A program made the position numbers and the translations under genes. Below the pieces are notes generated by a model, which made no database searches, had not been told where the DNA came from, and worked only from the letters and a program-made list of their open reading frames with translations. From positions 310,001-374,000 of the forward strand of contig CANLTJ010000001.1 in the NCBI GenBank assembly GCA_947493995.1: a stretch of DNA of 64,000 nucleotides, written 5' to 3'. Below, piece after piece: positions 1 to 8,480 of the stretch. The first letter of the stretch is position 1, and the number at the start of each line of letters is the position of its first letter. Source of the stretch: an uncultured Arachnia sp. GTDB lineage: Bacteria > Actinomycetota > Actinomycetes > Propionibacteriales > Propionibacteriaceae.

Positions 1-12
1 AGCATCGATCTG

Positions 13-219
13 ATGTCGTACTGGTGGAAACCCGGAACCGGCTCCTACTCGATGGAGACTCTGCAGGGCAGAGACCTGTTGCCACGGTTCGACGAGCAGC
101 AACAGGCCGAGGAGTGGTTGTCGCTCTTCTACAGCGACCTACAGGAATGTGGAGTGGGGGACGTCACCCTCCACGAGGAGGACCGGCTGGTCTACGGACC
201 AATGTCACTCGACAGCTGA
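13..219 (+). CDS. Small conserved actinobacterial protein, function unknown
   Basis: 68-residue soluble protein beginning MSYWWKPGTGS and ending VYGPMSLDS. The Trp/Gly-rich start, a central acidic Glu/Gln helix and the C-terminal YGPMSL resemble a small uncharacterised protein I recall from many actinobacteria; no catalytic motif is visible. The frame is open leftwards to the window edge (Ser-Ile-Asp-Leu precede the Met) and the 12 upstream bases hold no ribosome binding site, so this could also be the tail of a longer gene. Its stop lies 28 nt inside the convergent gene at 192-548. Confidence 0.6.
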   Translation: MSYWWKPGTGSYSMETLQGRDLLPRFDEQQQAEEWLSLFYSDLQECGVGDVTLHEEDRLVYGPMSLDS

Positions 220-548
220 GCCTCGCTCACATCTCCGCGGGCCGTTGTTCTTGTGGCCACGAACACGCCGAAACCCGCAGCTGCCAGACCGAGCACCACC
301 ACCACTGGCGCTGACTGCCGCGCGGCAGCAACCCTCTGCTCGTAGGTCTGTGTCGTGTCGGTGTCCGTCGCCGTGTAACTGGAGTAGCTGCACACGTCCC
401 CCGGGCTCATCTCCACGCCCCGGCACTGCGTCGACGGCGCCACCCACGTGAGCACACCGGAGGCTGCCAGCACAATGCCCGCCAGCACGAATGCCCACAA
501 CCCCATGCGTCTCGCCACGGCGGCAAACCTACCCCTGCCAACCCTCAT
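192..548 (-). CDS. Small two-pass membrane protein, function unknown
   Basis: 118 residues from the ATG at 548, which has an AGGGAG ribosome binding site 8 nt upstream; a longer in-frame extension to 710 would run through the pepA start and is rejected. A basic N-terminus leads into a hydrophobic segment (about residues 13-33), then a loop of about 40 residues with two cysteines and many Thr/Asp, then a second hydrophobic segment (about 80-100). The loop is predicted to be extracellular. The gene diverges from pepA and its 3' end overlaps the convergent gene at 13-219. No family recognised. Confidence 0.7.
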   Translation of the reverse strand: MRVGRGRFAAVARRMGLWAFVLAGIVLAASGVLTWVAPSTQCRGVEMSPGDVCSYSSYTATDTDTTQTYEQRVAAARQSAPVVVVLGLAAAGFGVFVATRTTARGDVSEAQLSSDIGP

Positions 549-570
549 GACCCAAGCTCCCTGGTTTGAG

Positions 571-576
571 TAGGGT
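571..576 (+). promoter_or_regulatory. -10 element TAGGGT, leaderless pepA
   Basis: TAGGGT ends 6 nt before the GTG at 583, so transcription would start at or next to the start codon. No ribosome binding site separates them. Confidence 0.5.
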
Positions 577-582
577 GGTTGC

Positions 583-2079
583 GTGACTCGACACAACGCC
601 ACCCTCAACCTCTCGAAAACCATCGACCGCGACGCGGACATCATCGTCCTCGGCCTCACGGCCGTGGGTGGTGAACCCACCCTGGTGGGCGCCGTCGGGG
701 ATGTCGACAAGTCTTACCAGAAGGCGTATCGCACAACGCCTCGCGCCCTGGCGCTGTCGCTCGGGGCGAGCACCAGCTTGGAGTCAACCGTCGTCCTGCC
801 ACCCGCTGGGGCGCGCGTGGTGGTGGTCGGCCTCGGTGATGCAGATGTCACCGCCGATCAGCTCCGACGTGCAGCGGGGTCGGCTCTTCGCGCTGTGACG
901 CAACTACCCGACGGGGAGGGCCTGAAGGTCACCGTGTCGCTCGAACTCGCCGCGCCGGAATTGATTCGCGCAGCCGCGGAGGGAGCGTTGCTGGGGGCCT
1001 ACGAACCGCAGGTGATCTCCTCGGGGGAGGACAAGCCGAAGGTTTCGGCCATCACCGTCGTGGCCACCGGGCGCGGCGATGCCCGAGAAGCCATCGACGC
1101 TGCGCGGGTGGTGGCCGAGAGCGTGTGCAGGGCCCGCGACTGGACGAACACCCCGCCCAACCTGCTGACGCCAGCCCTATTCGCTGAACAGGCGAGACAG
1201 AGTCTTCGGGAGCACCGCGTGAGCGTCGACGTGCTCGACGAGAAAGCACTGGACAAGGGCGGCTACGGTGGCATTCTCGCCGTCGGTGGCGGCTCGGCAC
1301 ACGGCCCCCGCCTCGTGCGCATGCAGTACGCCCCCCGCGGCGCCACCTTCCATCTCGCACTGGTGGGCAAGGGCATCACCTTCGACTCCGGTGGACTGGA
1401 CCTCAAACCGGCTGGCCAGATGGCTGGCATGAAGTACGACATGTCCGGCGCTGCTGCCGTCATCGCTGCCATGCAGGCAATCGCCGCGCTGGGGCTCCGG
1501 ATCAAGGTCACGGCCTACGCCGCCATGGCCGAGAACATGCCCTCGGGCACCTCGTACCGTTCCGGAGACGTCATGAAGATGTTCGACGGTCAGACGGTGG
1601 AGAACTACAACACCGATGCAGAGGGTCGCCTGGTGATGGCGGACGCCATCGCACGCGCCGCACTGGACGAACCCCATCTCATCGTGGACGTCGCCACCCT
1701 CACCGGCGCATGCATGGTGGCGCTCGGCATGCGCGTGGGTGGTCTCATGGCCAGCGACGACGTGACCGCGGACCGGCTGCTGGATGCGGCCGAGGCGGGC
1801 GGCGAGGAGTTCTGGCAACTTCCGATCACTGAGGAGATCCGTTCACAACTGAAGTCGTCGGTGGCAGACATGCGCTCGGGCGGCAAGAACAGGTTCGGCG
1901 GAGCACTGGCAGCCGGAGCGTTCCTCCAGCGTTTCGTCCCGGAGAACATCGCATGGGGACACCTCGACATTGCAGGTCCCGCCAACAACGAGGACTCCGC
2001 GTTCGGGTGCACCCCCAAGGGCGGTACAGGCGTTGGCGTGCGCACGCTGGTGGCGCTGGCCCGCCAGCTGGCTTCCTGA
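583..2079 (+). CDS. pepA: Leucyl aminopeptidase (M17 family)
   Basis: 498 residues, the usual length for M17 cytosolic aminopeptidases, which release N-terminal residues from peptides as two-zinc hexamers. The N-terminal half is the variable domain. The catalytic C-terminal half carries the metal/substrate lysine in GKGITFDSGG (Lys263) and the signature NTDAEGRL (residues 343-350), whose Asp and Glu bind zinc and whose Arg is catalytic. The GTG start at 583 follows a -10 hexamer directly, indicating a leaderless transcript. A 10-bp hairpin after the stop separates it from the convergent gene at 2106-2423. Confidence 0.95.
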   Translation: MTRHNATLNLSKTIDRDADIIVLGLTAVGGEPTLVGAVGDVDKSYQKAYRTTPRALALSLGASTSLESTVVLPPAGARVVVVGLGDADVTADQLRRAAGSALRAVTQLPDGEGLKVTVSLELAAPELIRAAAEGALLGAYEPQVISSGEDKPKVSAITVVATGRGDAREAIDAARVVAESVCRARDWTNTPPNLLTPALFAEQARQSLREHRVSVDVLDEKALDKGGYGGILAVGGGSAHGPRLVRMQYAPRGATFHLALVGKGITFDSGGLDLKPAGQMAGMKYDMSGAAAVIAAMQAIAALGLRIKVTAYAAMAENMPSGTSYRSGDVMKMFDGQTVENYNTDAEGRLVMADAIARAALDEPHLIVDVATLTGACMVALGMRVGGLMASDDVTADRLLDAAEAGGEEFWQLPITEEIRSQLKSSVADMRSGGKNRFGGALAAGAFLQRFVPENIAWGHLDIAGPANNEDSAFGCTPKGGTGVGVRTLVALARQLAS

Positions 2080-2089
2080 GCCGGATGCT

Positions 2090-2117
2090 CGTCGGGGCTC
2101 GCTGATCAGCCCCGACG
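2090..2117. terminator. Hairpin between convergent pepA and the 2106-2423 gene
   Basis: CGTCGGGGCT (2090-2099) pairs with AGCCCCGACG (2108-2117) around an 8-nt loop, giving a 10-bp GC-rich stem. It overlaps the last codons of the minus-strand gene and could end transcripts from both sides. There is no clear T run. Confidence 0.5.
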
Positions 2118-2423
2118 GCGCGCCCCGTACTCGCGCATCCGGCGGGGATAGGGCACCACTCCGGCGTCATACGCGGGAATGTCGTGCGTCGCGGCGAATT
2201 CGTAGCCGTAATCGATGGACGGGATGGCTCGTCGCGTCGATTCACCGCTCGCGGCGACCAGAAGTATGGATGGTTTGTTGAAGCTGGTGGGCTGCTCGAG
2301 CCACGCCTCGACGCCGCGCCGGGTGGTCACGAAACCCGAGAGATGGTCCCTGGTGACGTCCGGGACCTCGCGCGCATCGCGAGCAACCTGAGCCTGCCGC
2401 TTCTTCCTGCTGAACCATCCCAC
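2106..2423 (-). CDS. Conserved hypothetical actinobacterial protein
   Basis: 105 residues from a GTG at 2423. The sequence begins VGWFSRKKRQ and contains RRGVEAWLEQPTSFNKPS and a late GVVPYPRRMREY. This resembles a small cytosolic protein I recall as conserved across actinobacteria with no assigned function. A CATACT -10 element ends 6 nt before the GTG, supporting this start. A much longer in-frame reading (to 3209) runs antisense through lpdA and is not credible. It is divergent from lpdA with about 100 bp between them. Confidence 0.75.
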   Translation of the reverse strand: MGWFSRKKRQAQVARDAREVPDVTRDHLSGFVTTRRGVEAWLEQPTSFNKPSILLVAASGESTRRAIPSIDYGYEFAATHDIPAYDAGVVPYPRRMREYGARRRG

Positions 2424-2429
2424 ACCCCC

Positions 2430-2435
2430 AGTATG
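2430..2435 (-). promoter_or_regulatory. -10 element CATACT, leaderless start of the 2423 gene
   Basis: CATACT on the minus strand is followed by exactly 6 nt and then GTG at 2423; no Shine-Dalgarno sequence is present. Confidence 0.45.
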
Positions 2436-2522
2436 CCGCGGCTTTCCGATGCGACGCCCCGCGGGTCGGGTTCGGGTGTTCGCGTCGGCGCACAGCCAGC
2501 ATGCGTGGAAGACTGGTGGACC

Positions 2523-3926
2523 ATGACAGACCAATACGATGTCGCCATCCTCGGCGCGGGCTCCGCCGGCTATGCCTGTGCGCTCCGCGCAGCTCAGCTG
2601 GGTCTCTCGGTCGCCCTCGTGGACGAGGGGCCACTGGGAGGCACGTGTCTGCACCGTGGATGCATCCCCACCAAGAGCTGGCTGCAGGCAGCGAAGGCGC
2701 GACAGAGCGTCCTGTCCGCTCCCGCGTTCGGTATCGGCGCTGCACTGGGCGAGGTGGACGCCGGCGCCATCTCGAACTACGCCACCTCGGTGGTGGAACA
2801 ATTGCACAAGGGCCTGTCCGGACTCATCGCCTCGCGCGGCATCACGGTCATCAACGCTCGGGGCAGCCTGACCACGGACCAGCGCGGCCCCGGCATTGAC
2901 GTGGATGGATCGGTTCTGCGTGCCCGCGCCGTCGTGATCGCCACTGGGGCGGCACCTATCACTCTCGGCCTGGCCGTCGACGGTGTGCGCATTCTCGACA
3001 GTTGGCAGGCGCTGCAACTCACCACACTGCCCGAGCGCGCCGTCATCCTGGGCGGAGGGGTCATCGGGGTCGAGTTCGCTTCCATGTGGAACGACCTCGG
3101 TGTGCAGGTCACCCTCACGGAGGCAACGTCGTCGCTTCTTCCCACCGAAGAGCCGGACCTGTCCAGGATTGTGCTCTCCGAACTCCGCAAGCGAGGAGTC
3201 GACGTGCAACTCTCCACAACCATCTCGTCGGCCCGTGCCACGGACGACGGCGTGCGCGTCGAACTCGACGGGGACGCTCTTGAGGCGGATGTGTTACTGG
3301 TGGCGGCAGGCCGACGACCGGTGCTGGACGACATCGGCCTGGACGATGCCGGCGTGGAACGAGCCGGCGCCCACATCGCGGTGGATGACACATTGCAGAC
3401 TTCCTGCCGGAGTGTGTATGCGGCCGGGGATGTGGTGGCAGGTCCGCAGCTGGCGCATCGCGGATACGCCCACGGCCTGTTCCTCGCCGAGCGGATCGCG
3501 CAGCTGCAGGGAAAGCACTCCCAGCGCCCCACTCTGGGCCCCGACAGCAACATCGCCCGCATCACCTATTCGCACCCGCAGCTGGCCTCAGTCGGGTTGA
3601 CGTCCCAGCAGGCACGCGCGGAGGGCGAGATCGAGATGGCCGATTATCCATTGCGTGGTAACGGCCGGGCACTCATGGCACGTGCTCCGGGCGAGCGTGA
3701 GACCGGCCTGGTCAGGGTCATCCGCCGTTCGGGGGGCGAGATCGTCGGCGTGCACGTCGTCGGCGACGACGTCTCCGAGCTCATCGCAGAGGGCGCCCTC
3801 CTGGTCGGCTGGGGGGCAACCCCTGAGGACCTGCGCGACATCATCCACCCCCACCCCAGCCTGTCCGAGGCGCTGGGAGAAGCAAACATGTCGTTGGCTG
3901 GCAGTCCCCTGCACATGCGCTCCTGA
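2523..3926 (+). CDS. lpdA: Dihydrolipoamide dehydrogenase (E3)
   Basis: 467 residues. Reoxidises dihydrolipoyl groups on E2 proteins and passes electrons through a disulfide and FAD to NAD+. Visible: N-terminal FAD Rossmann motif (GAGSAGYA, residues 11-18), redox-active GGTCLHRGCIPTK with Cys42 and Cys47, a second dinucleotide-binding motif GGGVIGVEF, the ATGAAP segment, the late FAD contact YAAGDV, and the C-terminal interface motif HPHPSLSEAL that supplies the catalytic His. The start is the ATG directly before TDQYDVAILGAG; the longer frame beginning at 2184 runs through the divergent gene. It precedes the E2 gene by about 60 bp, so both likely serve the same 2-oxoacid dehydrogenase. Confidence 0.95.
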   Translation: MTDQYDVAILGAGSAGYACALRAAQLGLSVALVDEGPLGGTCLHRGCIPTKSWLQAAKARQSVLSAPAFGIGAALGEVDAGAISNYATSVVEQLHKGLSGLIASRGITVINARGSLTTDQRGPGIDVDGSVLRARAVVIATGAAPITLGLAVDGVRILDSWQALQLTTLPERAVILGGGVIGVEFASMWNDLGVQVTLTEATSSLLPTEEPDLSRIVLSELRKRGVDVQLSTTISSARATDDGVRVELDGDALEADVLLVAAGRRPVLDDIGLDDAGVERAGAHIAVDDTLQTSCRSVYAAGDVVAGPQLAHRGYAHGLFLAERIAQLQGKHSQRPTLGPDSNIARITYSHPQLASVGLTSQQARAEGEIEMADYPLRGNGRALMARAPGERETGLVRVIRRSGGEIVGVHVVGDDVSELIAEGALLVGWGATPEDLRDIIHPHPSLSEALGEANMSLAGSPLHMRS

Positions 3927-3985
3927 TGAGGGATAGAGTTGGTCCACAACATCTTTGAAGTCCTCTCGAAGGAGCAGCTTTCACC

Positions 3986-5869
3986 ATGTCAACTGAAGTC
4001 ACCCTGCCGGCGTTGGGCGAATCCGTCACCGAAGGAACCATCTCCCGTTGGCTGAAGGAGGTGGGAGAGACCATCGAGGTCGACGAACCCCTGCTCGAGA
4101 TCTCGACCGACAAGGTTGACACCGAGATCCCCTCCCCCGTCGCAGGAACTGTGCTGGAGCTCCGATTCGAGGAGGACGACGTCGCCGAAGTGGGCGCCGT
4201 GCTCGCCATCGTGGGTGACTCCGAGGAGTCAACCTCGGAGGATTCCTCCGACGATCCGGAACCCGCCGAGGAAGAGCCTGCACAGGAGGAGCCCGCGCAG
4301 GATTCGGGCACCCAGGAGGCAGAAGCACAGGAGGAGGCAGAGGAAGCGACTGAGGAAGCCGCCGACGCGGCACGTGACAATGCAGCCGAGGAGGTCAAGG
4401 GTGACACCGCCGCTCCTTCCGGTGGGGGTTCCGCGACCGGCACCGAGGTGACGCTGCCCGCGCTCGGCGAATCGGTGACGGAGGGCACCGTCTCCCGCTG
4501 GCTCAAGGAGGTGGGGGAAACCATCGAGGTGGACGAACCCCTGCTCGAAGTGTCCACCGACAAGGTTGACACCGAGATCCCCTCCCCCGTCGCGGGAACC
4601 CTGCTTGAAGTGCGCTTCGGCGAGGACGATGTGGCGGAAGTCGGCGCTGTGCTCGCAATCGTCGGCGATGCGGATGCAGCTCCAGAGGAGGACGCAACCA
4701 CCGACTCCGCCGAAACGGAGAAGGAGGAGAAGGCCGATCCCACCACCCAGGCCGGGACCGACCCCGACGACGTGGAGCCGGACACGGCCGCCCCCGCCGA
4801 GGTGGAGGACAAGTCAGCCGAGGAGAAGCCGAAGAGCAAGCCCGCTCCCCCGCAGTCCGAGGACCAGTCCCCGGAAGTGAAGGCAGCCGTTGCCCGTCGC
4901 GCTTCCGAGGCCGAAGGCGACGGCGCCTACGTGACGCCACTGGTGCGCAAGCTCGCCCGCGAACACGACGTCGATCTCAGCTCGCTGAGCGGCACCGGGG
5001 TCGGCGGCCGCATCCGCAAGCAGGATGTCCTGAAGGCGGCCGAGGACGCGAAGAAGAAGGCGTCGGAGACACCGGCAGAAAGGCCTGCGGCTGCTGCGCC
5101 GTCGGAGAAGAAGCAGAGCAAGCCCGATTCCGACGCAGCGGATCAGCTGCGTGGCACCACGGAGAAGCTGTCCCGCCTCCGCAAGACCATCGCGCACCGC
5201 ATGGTCCAGTCGCTGGAGGTCTCGGCCCAGCTGACGGCCACCGTCGAGATGGATCTGACGGCCATCAGCCGCATCCGCGCCGTGGCAAAGGAGGACTTCA
5301 AGAAGCGCGAGGGCGCCTCGTTGTCCTACCTGCCGTTCATCACGAAGGCCGCCGTCGAAGCGCTGAAGGCGTTCCCGGTGATCAACGCCCGCATCGACAC
5401 CGATGCCGGCACCGTCACCTACGCCGACGCTGAGCACATCGGTATTGCCGTCGACACCGAGAAGGGTCTGCTCGTCCCGGTCATCAAGGATGCCGGCGAT
5501 CTCAACCTCGCCGGACTGGCGAAGAAGATCGGCGATCTGGCCGCCCGCACACGTTCGAACAAGGTCGGCCCGGACGAGCTCTCCGGCAGCACATTCACCA
5601 TCACAAACTACGGTTCGGCCGGCACGCTGTTCGACACACCCATCATCAACCAGCCCGAGGTTGCAATCCTCGGCACTGGTGCACTCGTGAAGCGTCCCAT
5701 GGTGGTGCAGGATCAGTTCGGTTCCGACTCCATCGCGATCCGCGACATGATGTATCTCTCCATGACCTACGACCATCGTCTCGTGGACGGTGCACTCGCG
5801 GCCCGCTTCCTCAGCGCGTTGAAGGCCCGTCTCGAAGAGGGTGACTTCGGCGGAGAGCTCGGCCTCTGA
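3986..5869 (+). CDS. sucB: 2-oxoacid dehydrogenase E2 with two lipoyl domains (DlaT/SucB type)
   Basis: 627 residues. Acyltransferase core of a 2-oxoglutarate or pyruvate dehydrogenase complex. Two lipoyl domains (about residues 2-76 and 152-226) carry the lipoylated lysine in TDKVD (Lys43, Lys193). They are followed by Ala/Pro/Glu-rich linkers, an E3-binding domain (about 314-351, VTPLVRKLAREHDVD) and the catalytic domain (about 395-627) with the active-site DHRLVDGA near the end. The ATG has an AAGGAG ribosome binding site. The two lipoyl domains are nearly identical at DNA level, 450 bp apart. Which substrate the complex uses cannot be told from E2 alone; in mycobacteria the comparable protein serves pyruvate dehydrogenase. 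Confidence 0.93.
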   Translation: MSTEVTLPALGESVTEGTISRWLKEVGETIEVDEPLLEISTDKVDTEIPSPVAGTVLELRFEEDDVAEVGAVLAIVGDSEESTSEDSSDDPEPAEEEPAQEEPAQDSGTQEAEAQEEAEEATEEAADAARDNAAEEVKGDTAAPSGGGSATGTEVTLPALGESVTEGTVSRWLKEVGETIEVDEPLLEVSTDKVDTEIPSPVAGTLLEVRFGEDDVAEVGAVLAIVGDADAAPEEDATTDSAETEKEEKADPTTQAGTDPDDVEPDTAAPAEVEDKSAEEKPKSKPAPPQSEDQSPEVKAAVARRASEAEGDGAYVTPLVRKLAREHDVDLSSLSGTGVGGRIRKQDVLKAAEDAKKKASETPAERPAAAAPSEKKQSKPDSDAADQLRGTTEKLSRLRKTIAHRMVQSLEVSAQLTATVEMDLTAISRIRAVAKEDFKKREGASLSYLPFITKAAVEALKAFPVINARIDTDAGTVTYADAEHIGIAVDTEKGLLVPVIKDAGDLNLAGLAKKIGDLAARTRSNKVGPDELSGSTFTITNYGSAGTLFDTPIINQPEVAILGTGALVKRPMVVQDQFGSDSIAIRDMMYLSMTYDHRLVDGALAARFLSALKARLEEGDFGGELGL

Positions 5870-5888
5870 CCGCAGCACACAATGGCGC

Positions 5889-5918
5889 TGGCCGGCGCAG
5901 GGATTTCTGCGCCGGCCA
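5889..5918 (+). terminator. Rho-independent-type terminator after sucB
   Basis: TGGCCGGCGCA (5889-5899) pairs perfectly with TGCGCCGGCCA (5908-5918), an 11-bp stem with an 8-nt loop, followed by TTTCG. Confidence 0.7.
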
Positions 5919-6054
5919 TTTCGTGTGCAGCAGGGGGTCGACTCTGATAGCTGTGGAGCGGATGCTGGTCTGCCGTCACTGGATCCACAGTTAAGGGGTG
6001 TCGGCGCGTGCGAATTGGGCGGTGGTTGTTCACAGCACTCTCCTTGTCGCCGGA

Positions 6055-6060
6055 TAGACT
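6055..6060 (+). promoter_or_regulatory. -10 element TAGACT, leaderless lipB
   Basis: TAGACT ends 6 nt before the GTG at 6067. This spacing favours 6067 over the in-frame GTG at 6061, which touches the hexamer. Confidence 0.5.
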
Positions 6061-6066
6061 GTGGAT

Positions 6067-6747
6067 GTGTCCCGGCAACCCCTGACGTTCGAGTATCGCG
6101 GGCTCGGTGACGATCACCACCTGAGCGACTATCGGGAAACGTGGGAGCATCAGCGGGCCGTGCACGCGGCCGTCTCGACAGGTGCCCGACCGGGGCACGT
6201 GATCTTCGTTGAGCACAGCCCCGTCTACACCGCGGGACGCCGCACGCCCAGCCATGAACGTCCGCGGGACGGCACCCCGGTCATCGACGTCGACCGTGGA
6301 GGTCGCATCACATACCACGGCCCTGGCCAACTCGTCGGATATCCCATAGTGCGTCTGCGCGAGGGTGTGGGCGTGGTGGATCATGTGCGCCAACTGGAAA
6401 GTGCGATCATGGCGATGCTGTCATCCCTGGGGTTGGAGACCGTGCGCATGCCGGGGCGTACCGGAGTGTGGCTGCCAACAGACGGAACGCGCCCGGATCG
6501 CAAGATCTGCGCCATCGGTGTCCGGGTTGCCGCCCGCACTGCCATGCATGGGTTCGCACTCAATGTGCAGCCCAGCACGAAGTACTTCGCCAACATCATC
6601 CCTTGTGGCATTACCGATGCCGGTGTGACATCGCTTTCGGAGGAGTTGCCGGGCGAGTGGAGCGTTGCCGGTCTGGCCCACCAGCTCGAGCCTTTCCTGC
6701 GCCGCGAGCTGTCTCCCGTGATCAGCCCATCTGATGCCGCCCGATGA
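6067..6747 (+). CDS. lipB: Octanoyl-[acyl carrier protein]:protein octanoyltransferase
   Basis: 226 residues, normal for LipB, which moves octanoyl from acyl carrier protein to the lipoyl-domain lysine. Visible motifs: HVIFVEHSPVYTAGRR, the conserved RGGRITYHGPGQLVGYP (substrate-binding core), and the later acyl-thioester region with KICAIGVRV and the Lys/Cys-dependent segment ending PCGITDAGVTSL, which holds the catalytic Cys. The start is set at GTG 6067 by the -10 spacing. It lies 18 bp before lipA, but lipA has its own leaderless promoter. Confidence 0.92.
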   Translation: MSRQPLTFEYRGLGDDHHLSDYRETWEHQRAVHAAVSTGARPGHVIFVEHSPVYTAGRRTPSHERPRDGTPVIDVDRGGRITYHGPGQLVGYPIVRLREGVGVVDHVRQLESAIMAMLSSLGLETVRMPGRTGVWLPTDGTRPDRKICAIGVRVAARTAMHGFALNVQPSTKYFANIIPCGITDAGVTSLSEELPGEWSVAGLAHQLEPFLRRELSPVISPSDAAR

Positions 6748-6752
6748 GAGAG

Positions 6753-6758
6753 TAACCT
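6753..6758 (+). promoter_or_regulatory. -10 element TAACCT, leaderless lipA
   Basis: TAACCT ends 7 nt before the GTG at 6766, with no ribosome binding site between. Confidence 0.45.
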
Positions 6759-6765
6759 TGATGCC

Positions 6766-7710
6766 GTGACCGTGAAACCTGATGGCCGACGCCTCCTGCG
6801 AGTCGAAGCGAAGAACTCGCAGACCCCGATCGAGCGCAAGCCATCATGGATCCGGACGACGGCCAAGACGGGTCCCAATTACCGGGACCTGATGGGCATC
6901 GTGGGTGAGGGCGATCTCCATACGGTGTGCCAGGAGGCGGCATGCCCCAACATCTACGAGTGTTGGGAGGATCGTGAGTCCACCTTCCTCATCGGGGGCG
7001 ACCAGTGCACTCGTCGTTGCGACTTCTGTCAGATCACCTCCGCCAAACCGGAGGGCTATGACCCCTCCGAGCCGATGCGCGTGGCGTCGTCGGTGAAGAA
7101 GATGGGGCTGCGCTATGCGACGGTCACCGGTGTCTGCCGCGACGACCTCGAGGACGAGGGCGCCTGGCTGTACGCCGAGACCATCCGCCAGATCCACAAT
7201 GTCAATCCCGGCGTGGGTGTGGAGATGCTCGCCCCCGACTTCTCGGGGCGGGCCGAACTGCTCGATCAGCTCTTCGAGGCACGCCCGGAAGTCTTCGCCC
7301 ACAACGTCGAAACCGTCCCCCGCATCTTCAAGCGCATCCGTCCCGGTTTCCGCTATGACCGCTCACTCGAGGTGCTGCGGATGTCCCGGGACAAGGGCCT
7401 GGTCACCAAATCGAACCTCATTCTCGGTATGGGTGAGACGCGCGAGGAGATTTCGGAGGCGTTGCAGGATCTCCACGACGCGGGGGCCGAACTCATCACC
7501 ATCACCCAGTATCTCCGCCCCAACCCGACGCTGCACCCCGTCGATCGCTGGGTGGAGCCCGCCGAGTTCGAGGCCCTCGAAGAAGAAGCGAGAGAGATCG
7601 GTTACTCTGGCGTGTTGTCCGGACCTCTGGTCCGTTCCTCCTACCGCGCCGGCCGCCTCTACCGCACGGCCATGGACGCCCGCAAGACAACGAGTACGAC
7701 GGAGAAGTGA
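6766..7710 (+). CDS. lipA: Lipoyl synthase (radical SAM)
   Basis: 314 residues. Inserts two sulfurs into the protein-bound octanoyl chain made by LipB. Both iron-sulfur clusters are visible: the radical SAM motif CTRRCDFC (CX3CX2C) and the LipA-specific auxiliary cluster [12 protein letters not shown], plus the C-terminal SSYRAG whose Ser binds the auxiliary cluster. GTG start after a -10 hexamer. Its stop overlaps the next start (TGATG), so the DUF4191 gene downstream is translationally coupled. Confidence 0.95.
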   Translation: MTVKPDGRRLLRVEAKNSQTPIERKPSWIRTTAKTGPNYRDLMGIVGEGDLHTVCQEAACPNIYECWEDRESTFLIGGDQCTRRCDFCQITSAKPEGYDPSEPMRVASSVKKMGLRYATVTGVCRDDLEDEGAWLYAETIRQIHNVNPGVGVEMLAPDFSGRAELLDQLFEARPEVFAHNVETVPRIFKRIRPGFRYDRSLEVLRMSRDKGLVTKSNLILGMGETREEISEALQDLHDAGAELITITQYLRPNPTLHPVDRWVEPAEFEALEEEAREIGYSGVLSGPLVRSSYRAGRLYRTAMDARKTTSTTEK

Positions 7711-8474
7711 TGGCAAGCGAGAAGGCCAAGGCTCTGGCCGCCAAGCAGAAGGCCGAGATGCGCGCTGAGAAGGCGCGTCGGAAGAACTCCACGGACCCTG
7801 CGGACTGGGGACGCGGCCGTCAGTTCATCGAGACCTACAAGGTCACGGCGAAGCACGACAAGCCGCTGCCGTGGATCCTGTTGGGTGCCGGGCTCGGCGT
7901 GTTCGCGATCTTCCTGATCATCGGTTTCCTGCTGGACAGTCCTCTGATCTGGGGCTTCCTGGGTCTGTCCGCCGGGCTGGTCGCGGCCATGGCCCTGTTC
8001 GTGCTCCGCGCCAAGAAGGCCGCCTACCGCCGGTTCGACGGCCAGGCCGGGTCGGCCGAGGTGGCGTTGCAGATGCTCGGCAAGAAGTGGAAATACACCC
8101 CCGTGATCGCCGCCAGCCGCAACCGCGACTCCGTCGATGTCATTCACCGGGCACTCGGTCCGGGTGGCCTCCTGCTAATCGGCGAGGGTGATGCCCGGGC
8201 GCTCAAGGCGCAGCTTGCGAGCGAGAAACGCAAGCACGAGCAGGTGGCCTACGGAGTCTCCGTGCAGGTCATCCAGATGGGCAAGGGCGGCGGACAGGTG
8301 CCGCTGGACAAGCTCACGAACCACATCAAGAAACTCCCCAAGCAACTCCCGCCGGCCAAAGTTGAGGAAGTGGCGGCCCGGCTCCGAGCACTGGATGCCA
8401 TGCGCCCCAAGATGCCCGTCCCCAAGGGTCACATCAGCACCAAGGGTGCCCGCCAGGCGATGCGGGGCCGCTGA
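7710..8474 (+). CDS. DUF4191-type membrane protein
   Basis: 254 residues from the ATG overlapping the lipA stop, with a GGAG site 5 nt before it. The N-terminus is a Lys/Ala-rich basic helix (about residues 1-30), then two adjacent transmembrane segments (about 52-72 and 77-97), then a mixed cytosolic domain ending in a Lys/Pro-rich tail. This arrangement matches the actinobacterial DUF4191 family, which in my recollection commonly follows lipA. Its role is unknown; the position suggests a link to lipoylation or simply co-transcription. Confidence 0.8.
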   Translation: MASEKAKALAAKQKAEMRAEKARRKNSTDPADWGRGRQFIETYKVTAKHDKPLPWILLGAGLGVFAIFLIIGFLLDSPLIWGFLGLSAGLVAAMALFVLRAKKAAYRRFDGQAGSAEVALQMLGKKWKYTPVIAASRNRDSVDVIHRALGPGGLLLIGEGDARALKAQLASEKRKHEQVAYGVSVQVIQMGKGGGQVPLDKLTNHIKKLPKQLPPAKVEEVAARLRALDAMRPKMPVPKGHISTKGARQAMRGR

Positions 8475-8480
8475 TACACA

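Noticed and set aside
3841..4839. Serine-rich 332-codon frame on the minus strand
   Set aside because: It mirrors the Glu/Ala-rich linkers of the E2 protein on the other strand; low complexity without a domain.
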